In this document: one piece after another, positions 42,037 to 51,236 of the stretch | Layout: each line of letters opens with the position of its first letter | Position numbering within the stretch: the stretch's first letter is position 1 | Origin: Streptococcus oralis | GTDB lineage: Bacteria > Bacillota > Bacilli > Lactobacillales > Streptococcaceae | Direction: 5' to 3' | Assembly: GCF_016127915.1 (NCBI RefSeq) | Contig: NZ_CP066059.1 | Coordinates: forward strand, 558,001 to 622,000 | Length of the DNA stretch: 64,000 bases | Notes under the pieces: generated by a model | The model's input: the letters and a program-made list of their open reading frames with translations, nothing else | What the model was told of the DNA's origin: nothing | The model's database searches: none | Made by a program: the position numbers and the translations under genes

Positions 42037-43668
42037 TTATTCCGACGCAGGACTTTCTTTTTCAAAGAAGTGGCCACTAGAGTCTTGGATTTTGTTGATG
42101 ATATCATCGTAGTGAGAATTTCTTTCTTCCTCATAGAGATTATTGATTTCTTGATAGTTCAACGGATTTTCAACCTTGGGCTCTGGCTTGCGACTGAGGA
42201 AATCAAGAGTCCCCAGAAGAAGCAAAATCAGGATCACTAGAGAGGTCCAGCCAGTTTCCTTCTTAGGCAGCCGAACTCCCTTGGTCGAAAGAGATTTCCA
42301 ACTAGGGGACTGAGGTAAGAGCTCATAGATTCTCTTTTGAGTCGGAAAAAGGGTCAACAATGCATACAAGGTCAGAAAGAGAAATGAAAAACTATGGACA
42401 GAAATCCAACTATACTTAATTTTCATCTTAAAGGCCTTATAACCAGCTCCCCCCATATACACTTCTAGGGCGAAGACGGCGATCATCAAAAGACAGAAAA
42501 TCAGGAATTGGACTTTCCATAGCTTTCTCAATCCTAAATACTCTTTTTTGAGCAATTCTTCTTTGTTCTTGGCTTGGTCTACTTCTACTGGAGCTGGGGT
42601 GCTTGGTTTTACTTCACTATTACTTTTAGTTGACCCTACTTTCGCTTCAACTGGTTCAACCTGTCTAGCAAAATAGGCTTCCGCTTCCCTGATGACCTTG
42701 CTAAGATTTTCCTCCGTCAGCAGATAAGGAAAGCCATTGATCATCCAATTGTTTTTCTTATCTACCTTATTCGGCTCCACCACATTAAGGCAAAAGTATC
42801 GCCCAATCAAGCTAATTGAAAATATCGCATCATAATATTCAGATAGAACTGAAAAATCAACCCCATAAACAGTCTGATCCTCGGTCAGTTTTTTCGTTTC
42901 CATAAAGGAAACGTCCTTTGTAAACGTCGATCGGATTATCTCTTGTGCTTGGGAAACTTTTTCTTCAACTGTAGCAGGATCAAGGGGGAGTGTTAAAGCA
43001 GAAAACGTATCGGTGGAAGCATTCCCTTCTAGACTATCTTTAAACCAATCCAAGAAAGAAGTCATATTGGATACGGTTAGATCAATAGGCTGATGAATTG
43101 GAAATGCTTGGTCCTCTATACTAGAAGGCATGGGGTCTATCTCTTCAAAAACAAACTGCTGCCCCGCTATCTCAAGGCTAAAAAAAGCTGGATAATGAGG
43201 CAAAAGACAAGTAAAGACAACCCTAAAGGGTTCATTCTTTTCGAAGGGTCTTCTCCAGAAGTCTATTATTGCTATTCCCTCAAAAGTCGATTCTATCATT
43301 CTTTTAAGAAGAAAACGCTTTTTTAAGAGATTATCAGGAGTCAGTGCTTCAGAAAACATCAGGCCTGGTTGATCCAGATAAGCTTTGATCTTTCCAAAGC
43401 TAGCTCGAAAACGATCTCGATCATACAAAAACTCCATCCCAAATCTTTCAGGCCCCCAGAGGAGTGATACATCGTTACCTTCAACCAACATATTTATTGC
43501 TGTCTTATATTCTTCAAGATGAACCTCAAGAATAAATGTCGGACCATAAGCACTCCGGGCCGTCGTTTCTATATCTACAATTTCGAAATGCTCACCAAAA
43601 ACATGTTGAAGGGCTTGTCGGATATCATTTACCACAAGCTCTCTATGCTGATCAACAGTTAATCCCAT
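42037..43668 (-). CDS. Unknown 543-residue protein with three C-terminal membrane helices
   Basis: I do not recognise the family. The first about 370 residues are soluble and acidic, with two apparently related alpha/beta halves (AINMLVEGNDVSLLWGPERF and DAIFSISLIGRYFCLNVVEP look like equivalent strands). A Ser/Thr/Pro/Val linker (about 345-370) follows, then a Lys-rich stretch, three transmembrane helices (about 383-402, 417-437, 473-490) and a charged tail. It ends a row that begins with uvrC and the metallophosphoesterase, 11 bp after the latter. Membrane-anchored with a cytoplasmic or external sensor-like head are both possible. Confidence 0.75.
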   Translation of the reverse strand: MGLTVDQHRELVVNDIRQALQHVFGEHFEIVDIETTARSAYGPTFILEVHLEEYKTAINMLVEGNDVSLLWGPERFGMEFLYDRDRFRASFGKIKAYLDQPGLMFSEALTPDNLLKKRFLLKRMIESTFEGIAIIDFWRRPFEKNEPFRVVFTCLLPHYPAFFSLEIAGQQFVFEEIDPMPSSIEDQAFPIHQPIDLTVSNMTSFLDWFKDSLEGNASTDTFSALTLPLDPATVEEKVSQAQEIIRSTFTKDVSFMETKKLTEDQTVYGVDFSVLSEYYDAIFSISLIGRYFCLNVVEPNKVDKKNNWMINGFPYLLTEENLSKVIREAEAYFARQVEPVEAKVGSTKSNSEVKPSTPAPVEVDQAKNKEELLKKEYLGLRKLWKVQFLIFCLLMIAVFALEVYMGGAGYKAFKMKIKYSWISVHSFSFLFLTLYALLTLFPTQKRIYELLPQSPSWKSLSTKGVRLPKKETGWTSLVILILLLLGTLDFLSRKPEPKVENPLNYQEINNLYEEERNSHYDDIINKIQDSSGHFFEKESPASE

Positions 43669-43679
43669 TACTTTATTAC

Positions 43680-44528
43680 TTACCCCTTATGCGTTTTTAT
43701 AGACTGAAGGAAAGCATTAGCCTCCTGTAGATAATTGTGTTGTTCAATCAAGGAAGTTAGAAGCTCGATGTTATGGCCCCGATAGTTATCCTCGCGTCTC
43801 AACTCTTCATACATTTCGATAAAAGGAAGCCCCTTGGACTTGGCCAATTCTAACTCCGCTTCATAATCATAAGAAACTTTTCGGAATAGAATATTTACCA
43901 ATTCCCCATCTTCTACTTCTATCACGGCATACTGGGCACGGTGATTTTTTAACGCCTCCCAATCAAAATAGGGCATGCCAATCGTACCTGGATTGATGAT
44001 TTGTTGCCCTTGGCTGCCATATCGAAGCAACTGCTTGTGGACATGACCATAAACTGCCACGTCCGTTTCCTCATCTAGGAGTTGGTCAAATTTCTCTGTA
44101 TCATTCCCAACAGACAGATCCCCACCATAGTTTTTTTCAGGCAAATTATGAGAAAGAGAAAAGCGCAGTCCATCAACTTCTTTCTTTTCTAGCAAAGGTA
44201 AGCTTCGTAGCCAGTCAATCGTTTCAGGATCCATTCGTTCCATCAAATACTGTGTCATACGCAAGAGCTGGACTTCCTGTGGGTCTTCTAAGCCATATTG
44301 CCCATCTAAAGCCTCAAGGACACAATCATCCCAATTGCCTCGAACACTTGCTGTGATAGGAAGTTCCTTTAACAGAACGACCAAGTCATTTGCACCTGGA
44401 CCAGGGAGGAAAATGTCTCCCATGAGCCAATATTCACTGGCTCCTTGAGTTTTAGCATCTGCAATCACTGCTTCTAGCGCCGTCGCATTGCCATGAATAT
44501 CTGATAAAATTGCGATTTTATGGTTCAT
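43680..44528 (-). CDS. Metallophosphoesterase family protein (copy A)
   Basis: 282 residues of the calcineurin-like phosphoesterase fold: metal ligands in [16 protein letters not shown] (about residues 8-23), [20 protein letters not shown] (GNxx motif) and [13 protein letters not shown]. It ends with a longer C-terminal domain than MJ0936/YfcE-type enzymes. A clear paralogue lies at 60551-61402. Its start overlaps the uvrC stop by 11 bases, so it is translated from the uvrC transcript. Substrate unknown; relatives act on cyclic nucleotides or phosphodiesters. Confidence 0.9.
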   Translation of the reverse strand: MNHKIAILSDIHGNATALEAVIADAKTQGASEYWLMGDIFLPGPGANDLVVLLKELPITASVRGNWDDCVLEALDGQYGLEDPQEVQLLRMTQYLMERMDPETIDWLRSLPLLEKKEVDGLRFSLSHNLPEKNYGGDLSVGNDTEKFDQLLDEETDVAVYGHVHKQLLRYGSQGQQIINPGTIGMPYFDWEALKNHRAQYAVIEVEDGELVNILFRKVSYDYEAELELAKSKGLPFIEMYEELRREDNYRGHNIELLTSLIEQHNYLQEANAFLQSIKTHKG

Positions 44529-46365
44529 AATAGTTTCCTTCCGTTTGGTAATCTACTCTCTCTTCCGCTACTTGAGCCAACTCCACTTCTTCCTGAGGGT
44601 TCAACTTTCTCTGAACAGCTTCTGCGACTGCTCTTGGCACCCCAACTTCGACAATTTCATCCACACTGGCTTCCTTGATTTTAGTGAGAGATTTAAAATG
44701 CTTCATGAGATTCTGTTTGCGTTTAGGTCCCAGACCGTCAATCCCATCCAATTGAGATGAAAAAGAATTTTTGGAGCGCAGTTGGCGGTGGAAAGTGATA
44801 GCAAAGCGGTGTACCTCATCTTGGATACGTTGAAGCAAGAAAAATTCCTGAGAATTGCGAGATAACTCCACCACTTCCAGTGGATCTCCAAAGAGCAGTT
44901 CATGGGTTTGGTGCTTGTCATTCTTTTGCAGACCTGCAATTGGAATGTCCAAACCTAGCTCTTCTTGAATAACCTGCTTAGCGATATTGACCTGACCTTG
45001 TCCCCCATCGATGACAATCAAATCTGGCGGGGTTAAACCCTCACGTTGAACTCGACCATAACGTCTGCGAATAACCTCACGCATACTAGCATAGTCATCT
45101 GGACCGACAACCGTTTTTATCTTGTACTTTCGGTAGTCTTTTTTACTCGGTTTACCGTTGACAAAGACCACCATAGCTGAAACAGGACTGGTTCCCATGA
45201 TATTAGAGTTATCAAAGGACTCGATACGGACTGGGGTCGGGATTTGGAGCAAGCGCCCCAGATTTTCAATTGCCCCTTGAGTCTTTTCGACAGATTTTTC
45301 TAGCAGATTGAACTTCTGCTCCAGACTAACACGGGCATTTTTTATGGCTAGATTGACCAGCTGTTTTTTCTCACCACGCTGAGGTTTGAGAATCTTGGTA
45401 TCCACCAAGACCTTGACTGCTTCTTCATCGATATCCTGCGGAATCAGCACTTCATTGGGAACTAGATGTGATTTTTCTTGATAAAATTGTCCCACGTAGG
45501 TCAAAAAGTCCTCATCCGGATCATTGTAGTAAGGGAAGAGGTTGACATCCCGCTCGATGAGTTTTCCCTGACGGACAAAGAAAACCTGGACACACATCCA
45601 GCCCTTGTCCACATAGTAGCCAAAGACATCACGATTTTGCAAATCTTTCGCCATGACCCGTTGCTTGGTCCGAAGTGTTCCAATGGCCTGAATCAGATCA
45701 CGGTATTCCGCTGCACGTTCAAACTCCATACTTTGAGCTGCCTTTGCCATCTTACCCTTAAGGTCATCGATAATTTTATCATCCTGCCCTTTTAGGAAAT
45801 CAGAAACCTCCTGAGCCATAGACTTGAAATAAGCCTCATCTTTTTTACAGATGGTATGGGCCATACACTGGCCGATATGGTAGTAAAAACAAACCTTAGA
45901 GGGCGGGTTGGTACATTTCCGAAAAGGAAAAATCCGATCCAGTAGTCGCTTGATTTCATTGGCTGCCCCCACATCTGGATAGGGACCAAAGTAGAGACCC
46001 CCATCCTTTTTGACCTGACGGGTGATAATCAAGCGAGGATAACGCTCATTGGTGATTTTGATGAAGGGATAGGACTTATCATCCTTGAGCATGATATTGT
46101 ACTTGGGCTTATTTTCCTTAATCAGGTTGATTTCTAGGAGAAGTGCCTCAATATTGGACTCAGTGACGATAAATTCAAAATCCACAATTTCAGATACCAG
46201 AGCCTCAGTCTTGGTATCGTGACTTCCACGGAAATAGGAGCGCACGCGGTTGCGCAGATTTTTAGCCTTTCCAACATAGATAATGGTACCGTTTTTATCT
46301 TTGTGAATGTAACAACCAGGGCTGGTCGGCAAGAGCTCTAGTTTTGATTTGATCAAGTTATTCAT
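44518..46365 (-). CDS. uvrC: Excinuclease ABC subunit UvrC
   Basis: Nucleotide excision repair nuclease that makes both incisions around UvrB-bound lesions. 615 residues: GIY-YIG domain ([20 protein letters not shown]), a UVR motif ([16 protein letters not shown]), the RNase H-like 5'-incision domain with [32 protein letters not shown] and a C-terminal helix-hairpin-helix region ([19 protein letters not shown]). The start at 46365 matches the family ([17 protein letters not shown]). A TATAAT only 6 bases upstream implies a leaderless or nearly leaderless mRNA. Confidence 0.96.
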   Translation of the reverse strand: MNNLIKSKLELLPTSPGCYIHKDKNGTIIYVGKAKNLRNRVRSYFRGSHDTKTEALVSEIVDFEFIVTESNIEALLLEINLIKENKPKYNIMLKDDKSYPFIKITNERYPRLIITRQVKKDGGLYFGPYPDVGAANEIKRLLDRIFPFRKCTNPPSKVCFYYHIGQCMAHTICKKDEAYFKSMAQEVSDFLKGQDDKIIDDLKGKMAKAAQSMEFERAAEYRDLIQAIGTLRTKQRVMAKDLQNRDVFGYYVDKGWMCVQVFFVRQGKLIERDVNLFPYYNDPDEDFLTYVGQFYQEKSHLVPNEVLIPQDIDEEAVKVLVDTKILKPQRGEKKQLVNLAIKNARVSLEQKFNLLEKSVEKTQGAIENLGRLLQIPTPVRIESFDNSNIMGTSPVSAMVVFVNGKPSKKDYRKYKIKTVVGPDDYASMREVIRRRYGRVQREGLTPPDLIVIDGGQGQVNIAKQVIQEELGLDIPIAGLQKNDKHQTHELLFGDPLEVVELSRNSQEFFLLQRIQDEVHRFAITFHRQLRSKNSFSSQLDGIDGLGPKRKQNLMKHFKSLTKIKEASVDEIVEVGVPRAVAEAVQRKLNPQEEVELAQVAEERVDYQTEGNYYEP

Positions 46366-46466
46366 ACTTCCATTATAGCAAAAAGGCCGTGACAGGACGA
46401 ACAAAAAGCCCCACCAATCACTTGATGGAGGAGCTTTGATTTCATTTCAGATTACACCGACTTCAT

Positions 46467-47168
46467 CTAGTCGCTACTGGTATAGAGTTCTTGAACAGCT
46501 GTCACATCCTGAGGCTGAATTCCATAGTAAGAACCTGCTGGCTGCATGACAGAAGTTGCGTTGGTATGATCCAATCCGATGGCATGCCCCAGCTCGTGCT
46601 CCGCCGTGTGCACGATTCGTTCATAAGAATATCCATAGTTTGGATTGGATAGATAATAGTGATTCAGGCGAACCGTTACAGATATAAATTGTTTGGTTAA
46701 CAAATTGGTTTGACTCTCGGCTTGACCTGCTACAGCGGTCGATCCATCATTCATCTCACTTGCCACAATATCTGCCTGGCTAGGATCCGCAACCACCTCA
46801 AAGGTAAAGGCTCCCGTTTGATTCCAGTTTTTTATGGCTTCTGCATAGGCACCTTGGAAGGTTTCATCCATTTGAGGCTCAATATAGATGCGAGCTGAGG
46901 CCTGAGCCCACTTGCCTTCTGCATGTTGGTGACTGTCTGTCTGAGACAAGACTTCCAGCGTTCCCGTCTCCTTCCATTGATTCCAGCCACCTTGACCAAT
47001 CTTACTCATTTTTTCAACCTGATTGACCGCAGAATGAAAATCACCTGTCAGATACCAAACCACTCCAAAGGCAATGAGCAGTAGAATGACCACAGTCCAA
47101 ACCAGACGCCAGAAGAAACGCCAAATTCCCAAAAGAAATCGGAACAATAATCGAATAATCCAGAACAT
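46467..47168 (-). CDS. Membrane-anchored matrixin-type zinc metalloprotease
   Basis: 233 residues. An N-terminal arm with a transmembrane helix (about residues 15-42, WRLVWTVVILLLIAFGVVWY) is followed by an extracytoplasmic metzincin domain with the zinc motif HELGHAIGLDH (about residues 190-200) and Met-turn SVMQPAGSYYG. Matrixins cleave proteins outside the cell; here the target is unknown. Such proteases are found in several streptococci without known partners. It stands between estA and uvrC, separated by about 100 bp from each. Confidence 0.9.
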   Translation of the reverse strand: MFWIIRLLFRFLLGIWRFFWRLVWTVVILLLIAFGVVWYLTGDFHSAVNQVEKMSKIGQGGWNQWKETGTLEVLSQTDSHQHAEGKWAQASARIYIEPQMDETFQGAYAEAIKNWNQTGAFTFEVVADPSQADIVASEMNDGSTAVAGQAESQTNLLTKQFISVTVRLNHYYLSNPNYGYSYERIVHTAEHELGHAIGLDHTNATSVMQPAGSYYGIQPQDVTAVQELYTSSD

Positions 47169-47272
47169 GACGTCCCACCTTTCATAAAAATAAGAATCTA
47201 TCTTGAAATCACATTCTCCTTGATCAAGAAAGATTCTCTATTTTACTGAAGAAAGCTGAAAGAAACCTAAAA

Positions 47273-48052
47273 CTAAGATAAACGTTCTTCCAAGACAAAG
47301 TCAATTGGTAAGGTAGCTAAAAAACGTTCCAATTGTTTTTCCCAGTAGTACCACTCGTGCTTACCTGGACTGTGACTATAGGTCACCTCAAAACCAAGCT
47401 TTTTGAGGTTTTTCACTGCGAGATTATTGGCAGAGTAGAGATAGTCTTGCTCTCCACACCAAGCCCATAGTTTGGTCTTTTTATCCGATTTCGCAGCGAT
47501 AGTTTCCAGCGAATGAGGACTAGCTGTCCAGTCTTTAATCTCTCCAAAAACTCCTCGCCAGTAGGCAAGTGATCCCAGATCCTGACTTTCAGGAGAAAAT
47601 TCCTGAAAACTGAGTGCACCAGAAAAACTAGCCGCATGAGAAAAACGATTTGTCGATAGAGCGAGTTTGAAGGAGCCGTAACCACCCATGGAGAGGCCTG
47701 CTATGAAAGTTTTTTCTCGCTTGCTGGTCATATTGGGGAAGAAATGTTTCATGACCTGAGGTAACTCTTCTGCTAGAGCAGTATAGTAGTTATAGCCATA
47801 CTGAGTATCTGTGTACCAGCCATTGCTAGTATTGGGCATGATAACAATGAGATTGGTTCCACGCAACAAGCGCTCGACATTGGTACGTTTGAGCCAGCTA
47901 TTTTGGTTTCCTGACATTCCGTGCAAGAGGTAAAGAACAGGAATATCTGTGCAATCTGGTTCAGTCACCCGACTAGCATCTGGATAGAGTACCGTAACGC
48001 CCCACTCCATATCCAAAACTTCTGAGTAATACTCAATATTCATAACTGCCAT
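47273..48052 (-). CDS. estA: Tributyrin esterase EstA
   Basis: Alpha/beta-hydrolase of the esterase D type, 259 residues. Oxyanion and nucleophile motifs: [17 protein letters not shown] and [14 protein letters not shown] (Ser about residue 120), the acidic residue in CGEQDYLY and the catalytic His in [14 protein letters not shown]. In pneumococcus EstA removes acetyl groups and can act on short esters and host glycans. It lies 68 bp after rnjB on the same strand with a terminator hairpin in between. Confidence 0.93.
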   Translation of the reverse strand: MAVMNIEYYSEVLDMEWGVTVLYPDASRVTEPDCTDIPVLYLLHGMSGNQNSWLKRTNVERLLRGTNLIVIMPNTSNGWYTDTQYGYNYYTALAEELPQVMKHFFPNMTSKREKTFIAGLSMGGYGSFKLALSTNRFSHAASFSGALSFQEFSPESQDLGSLAYWRGVFGEIKDWTASPHSLETIAAKSDKKTKLWAWCGEQDYLYSANNLAVKNLKKLGFEVTYSHSPGKHEWYYWEKQLERFLATLPIDFVLEERLS

Positions 48053-48078
48053 GGTTGTCTCCTTTTACTATTCTATAA

Positions 48079-48102
48079 GAAAAAGCCGAATTTCGACTTT
48101 TT
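48079..48102 (-). terminator. Terminator between rnjB and estA
   Basis: AAAAAGTCGAAATTCGGCTTTTT palindrome on the minus strand, placed right after the estA side of the gap; it reads AAAAAG/CTTTTT with a short loop and could terminate rnjB-to-estA read-through only partly. Confidence 0.55.
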
Positions 48103-48120
48103 CTGTAGGTATTCTGCTTA

Positions 48121-49782
48121 TTATTTTGCTTCCATCACGACTGGCAAGATTGCCGGGCGACGCTTGGTTTGATCAAAGAGGTACTTGGTCAGATTGTCGC
48201 GAACCTTTCCTTTGAGATCTGCCCAGTCAAAGTCATCACCTTGAAGATACTCTTCTACCGTTTGGTTAATCAATTCTGAACTTTCACGGAGAATATCACG
48301 GCTCTTCTTGAGGTAAACAAATCCACGCGTATGAACACGGGCCTTGGCCACAATTTTCTTCTCACGACGGTTGACAGTGATTGCCACGATAAAGATTCCA
48401 TCCTCTGACAAGACCTTACGGTCACGAAGGACCACATTTCCAACATCCCCGATGGCATTTCCGTCAATCAAGACATCACCTGCAGAAACTGCTCCAGCTG
48501 GGACAAAATCTCCATGCTCATAAGACATGGTCGTTCCCTTTTTAGGGATGAAGATACGCTCTGGCAACATTCCAACTGCCATGGCAGCCTTGGCATGCGC
48601 ATCCAACTCACGGTACTCCCCTTGGATAGGGAAGAGGTAATTTGGTTGCAAAAGATTGATCATCAACTGCAAATCACGCGCATTCCCATGTCCGGATACT
48701 CGCAAGCTTTGGGTAATGAGTTTCACCACACCACCAGCTTGGTAGATCATGTTTTCAACACGCGCCATGACAGCTTCTTTGGCGATAGATGGAGTCGTTA
48801 CGATATAAACCAAGTCCCCATCTTTGATTTCCACATAGCGGTGGCGACCAATAGACATCTTACGAAGTCCATTAATAGGCTCACCCATACGCCCAGTCTC
48901 AAGGATAATCAACTCATGGTCTTCAAAACGAGACATTTCTTTAGGTTTAATCAAGAGACTTTCATTGGCTAGAGACAATTTTTTGAGTCGAATCGCAGTG
49001 CGAACGATATTTTCAATATCAAATCCAGTCAAAACAACTCTGCGACCTGTATCTGCTGCAGCATCAAAAACCTGCTGGATACGAGAAAGGTTGCTGGCAA
49101 CTGCGGCAACGATGATACGACCTTCCCAGTCTGCAATGGTCTGGGTAATTTCGCCTCCAACTTCACTCTCGCTCGCCACCTGGATATTGCTGTCTGCATT
49201 GGCTGAATCACTGAGGAGTGCCAAGACACCATCACGGCCGATTTCGGCTAAACGCGCAAAATCCGTCGCATAGGATTCACTAGCTGTCTGGTCAAACTTG
49301 AAGTCCCCTGTATAAACGATGCTACCTTCAGCTGTTTTCAGGACTATTCCCAAACTTTCTGGGATAGAGTGAGTTGTACGGAAGAAGGAAACCACAGTCC
49401 CTCCAAAATCAATCTCCGTATCTTCATCAATCACATGGAAGTCATTGAATTTCTTAACCGTATCGTTTCCTTTGACAAAGAGTTTGGCCAACTCAATGGT
49501 CAACTCAGAACCAAACACAGGCACCTTAGCCTCTGCCAAAAGATAAGGCAGGGCACCAATGGCATCCGCATGTCCGTGGGTCAAGAAGACACCAGCGATA
49601 CGATCGCTGTTTTCAAAAAGGTAGTCCATATTTGGAATGACGACATCTACCCCTAGTTGTTCATTTTCAGGGTATTTAAGCCCTGCATCCAAAACAAAAA
49701 TAGAACCATCGATTTCAGCGATGTACATATTTTTCCCATTTTCTCGTACACCACCTAGTGTTGTTAAACTAATATTACTCAT
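48121..49782 (-). CDS. rnjB: Ribonuclease J2
   Basis: Metallo-beta-lactamase/beta-CASP RNase for RNA processing and decay, acting in a complex with RNase J1. 553 residues; the active-site core is degenerate: GVFLTHGHADAIGALPYLLA (about residues 64-83) has HxHxDA where the J1 form has HxHxDH, and PIQGEYRELDAH has Gln where J1 has His. TTHSIPE and GHGNARDLQLM are kept. These losses are the mark of J2, which is a weak nuclease. Downstream estA is separated by a hairpin. Confidence 0.93.
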   Translation of the reverse strand: MSNISLTTLGGVRENGKNMYIAEIDGSIFVLDAGLKYPENEQLGVDVVIPNMDYLFENSDRIAGVFLTHGHADAIGALPYLLAEAKVPVFGSELTIELAKLFVKGNDTVKKFNDFHVIDEDTEIDFGGTVVSFFRTTHSIPESLGIVLKTAEGSIVYTGDFKFDQTASESYATDFARLAEIGRDGVLALLSDSANADSNIQVASESEVGGEITQTIADWEGRIIVAAVASNLSRIQQVFDAAADTGRRVVLTGFDIENIVRTAIRLKKLSLANESLLIKPKEMSRFEDHELIILETGRMGEPINGLRKMSIGRHRYVEIKDGDLVYIVTTPSIAKEAVMARVENMIYQAGGVVKLITQSLRVSGHGNARDLQLMINLLQPNYLFPIQGEYRELDAHAKAAMAVGMLPERIFIPKKGTTMSYEHGDFVPAGAVSAGDVLIDGNAIGDVGNVVLRDRKVLSEDGIFIVAITVNRREKKIVAKARVHTRGFVYLKKSRDILRESSELINQTVEEYLQGDDFDWADLKGKVRDNLTKYLFDQTKRRPAILPVVMEAK

Positions 49783-50270
49783 TTTTCCTCCGAAACTGAA
49801 TTTATCTTGATTATAGGGTGAATTTTCCCTCTTATTCTAAAAGTTCTAAAACTTTCAGCCGAATCTTTTCCTACCATTATACCATTTTTTTGATTATTTT
49901 CAAAACGAAGATCAGTTTTTAACTAGAGATTAGTCACTACTGTGAATCAAATTTTTTTACTTTGACTTCTCTTTTGGAGGCTTCATCGAAGATAATAGAA
50001 CGATTATACCATCAAAATTATGGACTTTCTGAATTAATTTGATTTCAGATACCTTTCTCGAACTCTAAATTTCTCTTTTAGTTCAAAACAAGTTAAATTC
50101 TTGCCCTTCACCTCTCGACTTGAAAACTATTTTCTACAAAGACATGGTTTATCTACATCCAAAAGCGAAAATTTCAAAGCGAAAATTTCCTGTTCGCTAC
50201 AGAATCTAAAAAATTTTCAGCAATTAGCCACTAAGATGGAGCTTAACGATAGGAAATTTCTTCAAAAAGA
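49783..50270. other. Intergenic region upstream of rnjB
   Basis: Two minus-strand extended -10 boxes (TGGTATAAT with hexamers at 49876-49881 and 50003-50008) are likely rnjB promoters, the second giving a long leader. A direct repeat AAAGCGAAAATTTC occurs twice in a row at about 50161-50189. The rest is AT-rich and holds no convincing gene. Confidence 0.45.
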
Positions 50271-50299
50271 AAAAAGATTTAGAAATTCTAAATCTTTTT
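50271..50299 (-). terminator. Terminator of the LysM-CHAP gene
   Basis: AAAAAGATTTAGAA/TTCTAAATCTTTTT near-perfect stem directly after the stop codon at 50307. Confidence 0.85.
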
Positions 50300-50306
50300 A
50301 TCATCT

Positions 50307-50954
50307 TTAGTTTGGATAGATATAAGTGACGTTTCCTAAAAATTCATGAGGATTAAAGAAGCCACGGTAATTCGCAATCTGCTTTTGACGTCTGTAGTTT
50401 GCTTCCAATACCTGGATAGAGTTTTCACTTTGAACATCTGTTACATAAGCAACGTGTCCATATTCACCACCGTCCCAAACGGCGATTGCTCCTACTACCG
50501 GAACACTTCCTGTCTTATAGCCTTGAGCGCTCGCGTAGATTGCCCACGTGTTGGCGTTTCCCCACCAGTTGCTAGCCCAAGGTGCCAATTCTTTCACGCC
50601 CCATGTACACTGACCAACAGGATAAGAGTTTCCATAGTTTGTCGGAGTCTTTTCGACAACATCTTCTGTATCTGATACAACGTTTGCAGTGCTAGCTGGA
50701 GCACTGTAGGTAGAGTTAGACTGAGCAGAACCACTCACTTCCAATACATCCCCAGGGTGGATAGTGTCAAAGATGGTTTTTCCATTCAAAGCTGCCAACT
50801 CATGTGGATCCATGCCGTTTGCAGTTGCAATGGCATAAAATGAATCACCGTCTTGCACAACGTAAGAGTTCGCATGAACAGTTTGAGCCCCAACTGTAGC
50901 CAAAATAGCGGTAGAAGTTAAACCAAGAGTCAGTTTCGTAACTGTTTTTTTCAT
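50307..50954 (-). CDS. Secreted LysM-CHAP cell wall hydrolase
   Basis: 215 residues from MKKTVTKLTLGLTSTAILA with a Sec signal peptide (cleavage near AQTVHA/NS), one LysM domain (YVVQDGDSFYAIATANG to IHPGDVLEVSG), a Ser/Thr-rich linker, and a CHAP domain with the catalytic Cys in GQCTWGVKEL, His in GHVAYVTDV and EANYR. It is a probable amidase/endopeptidase binding peptidoglycan via LysM. I chose this start because AAGGGG lies upstream; an earlier frame extension lacks a signal. Related enzymes belong to the WalRK cell-wall regulon; I see no clear WalR box. Confidence 0.93.
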   Translation of the reverse strand: MKKTVTKLTLGLTSTAILATVGAQTVHANSYVVQDGDSFYAIATANGMDPHELAALNGKTIFDTIHPGDVLEVSGSAQSNSTYSAPASTANVVSDTEDVVEKTPTNYGNSYPVGQCTWGVKELAPWASNWWGNANTWAIYASAQGYKTGSVPVVGAIAVWDGGEYGHVAYVTDVQSENSIQVLEANYRRQKQIANYRGFFNPHEFLGNVTYIYPN

Positions 50955-51197
50955 AACTAGATTCCCCTTATATTTTCTTGATAAGAAAATCATACTTGAT
51001 TTACATGTCAGTTAGTTTAGAGTTATATTTTAGTCATGTTACAAAAATTTATACTTTTACTACATAAGGTTTAAAAGCAGACATCGTATAAAGTGATAGA
51101 AGAGAATAAAAAATGAATCGTTTTCTCCAATTTTTACATCAGTGAACCACTCAAAAGACCGTCTTATCAACCACTCCCACATCAATCGTTTATCCGA
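50955..51197. other. Intergenic region between recJ and the LysM-CHAP gene
   Basis: AT-rich gap of about 240 bp that should hold the LysM-CHAP gene promoter. TGTAAC (minus strand, about 51039) resembles half of a WalR box but the second half is poor. No gene seen. Confidence 0.4.
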
Positions 51198-51229
51198 CAA
51201 AAGAGACCGAGATAGCTCATCTCAGTCCC
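51198..51229 (-). terminator. recJ terminator
   Basis: GGGACTGAGAT/ATCTCGGTCTC stem on the minus strand with a GAGCT loop and TTTT, right after the recJ stop codon at 51237. Confidence 0.8.
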
Positions 51230-51236
51230 CTTCCAT

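Noticed and set aside
50101..50310. 69-codon plus-strand frame upstream of the LysM-CHAP gene
   Set aside because: No ribosome site, unusual composition, and it runs through the minus-strand terminator.
50955..51100. WalR box upstream of the LysM-CHAP gene
   Set aside because: Only one half-site (TGTAAC) is convincing; the second half does not fit at the right spacing.
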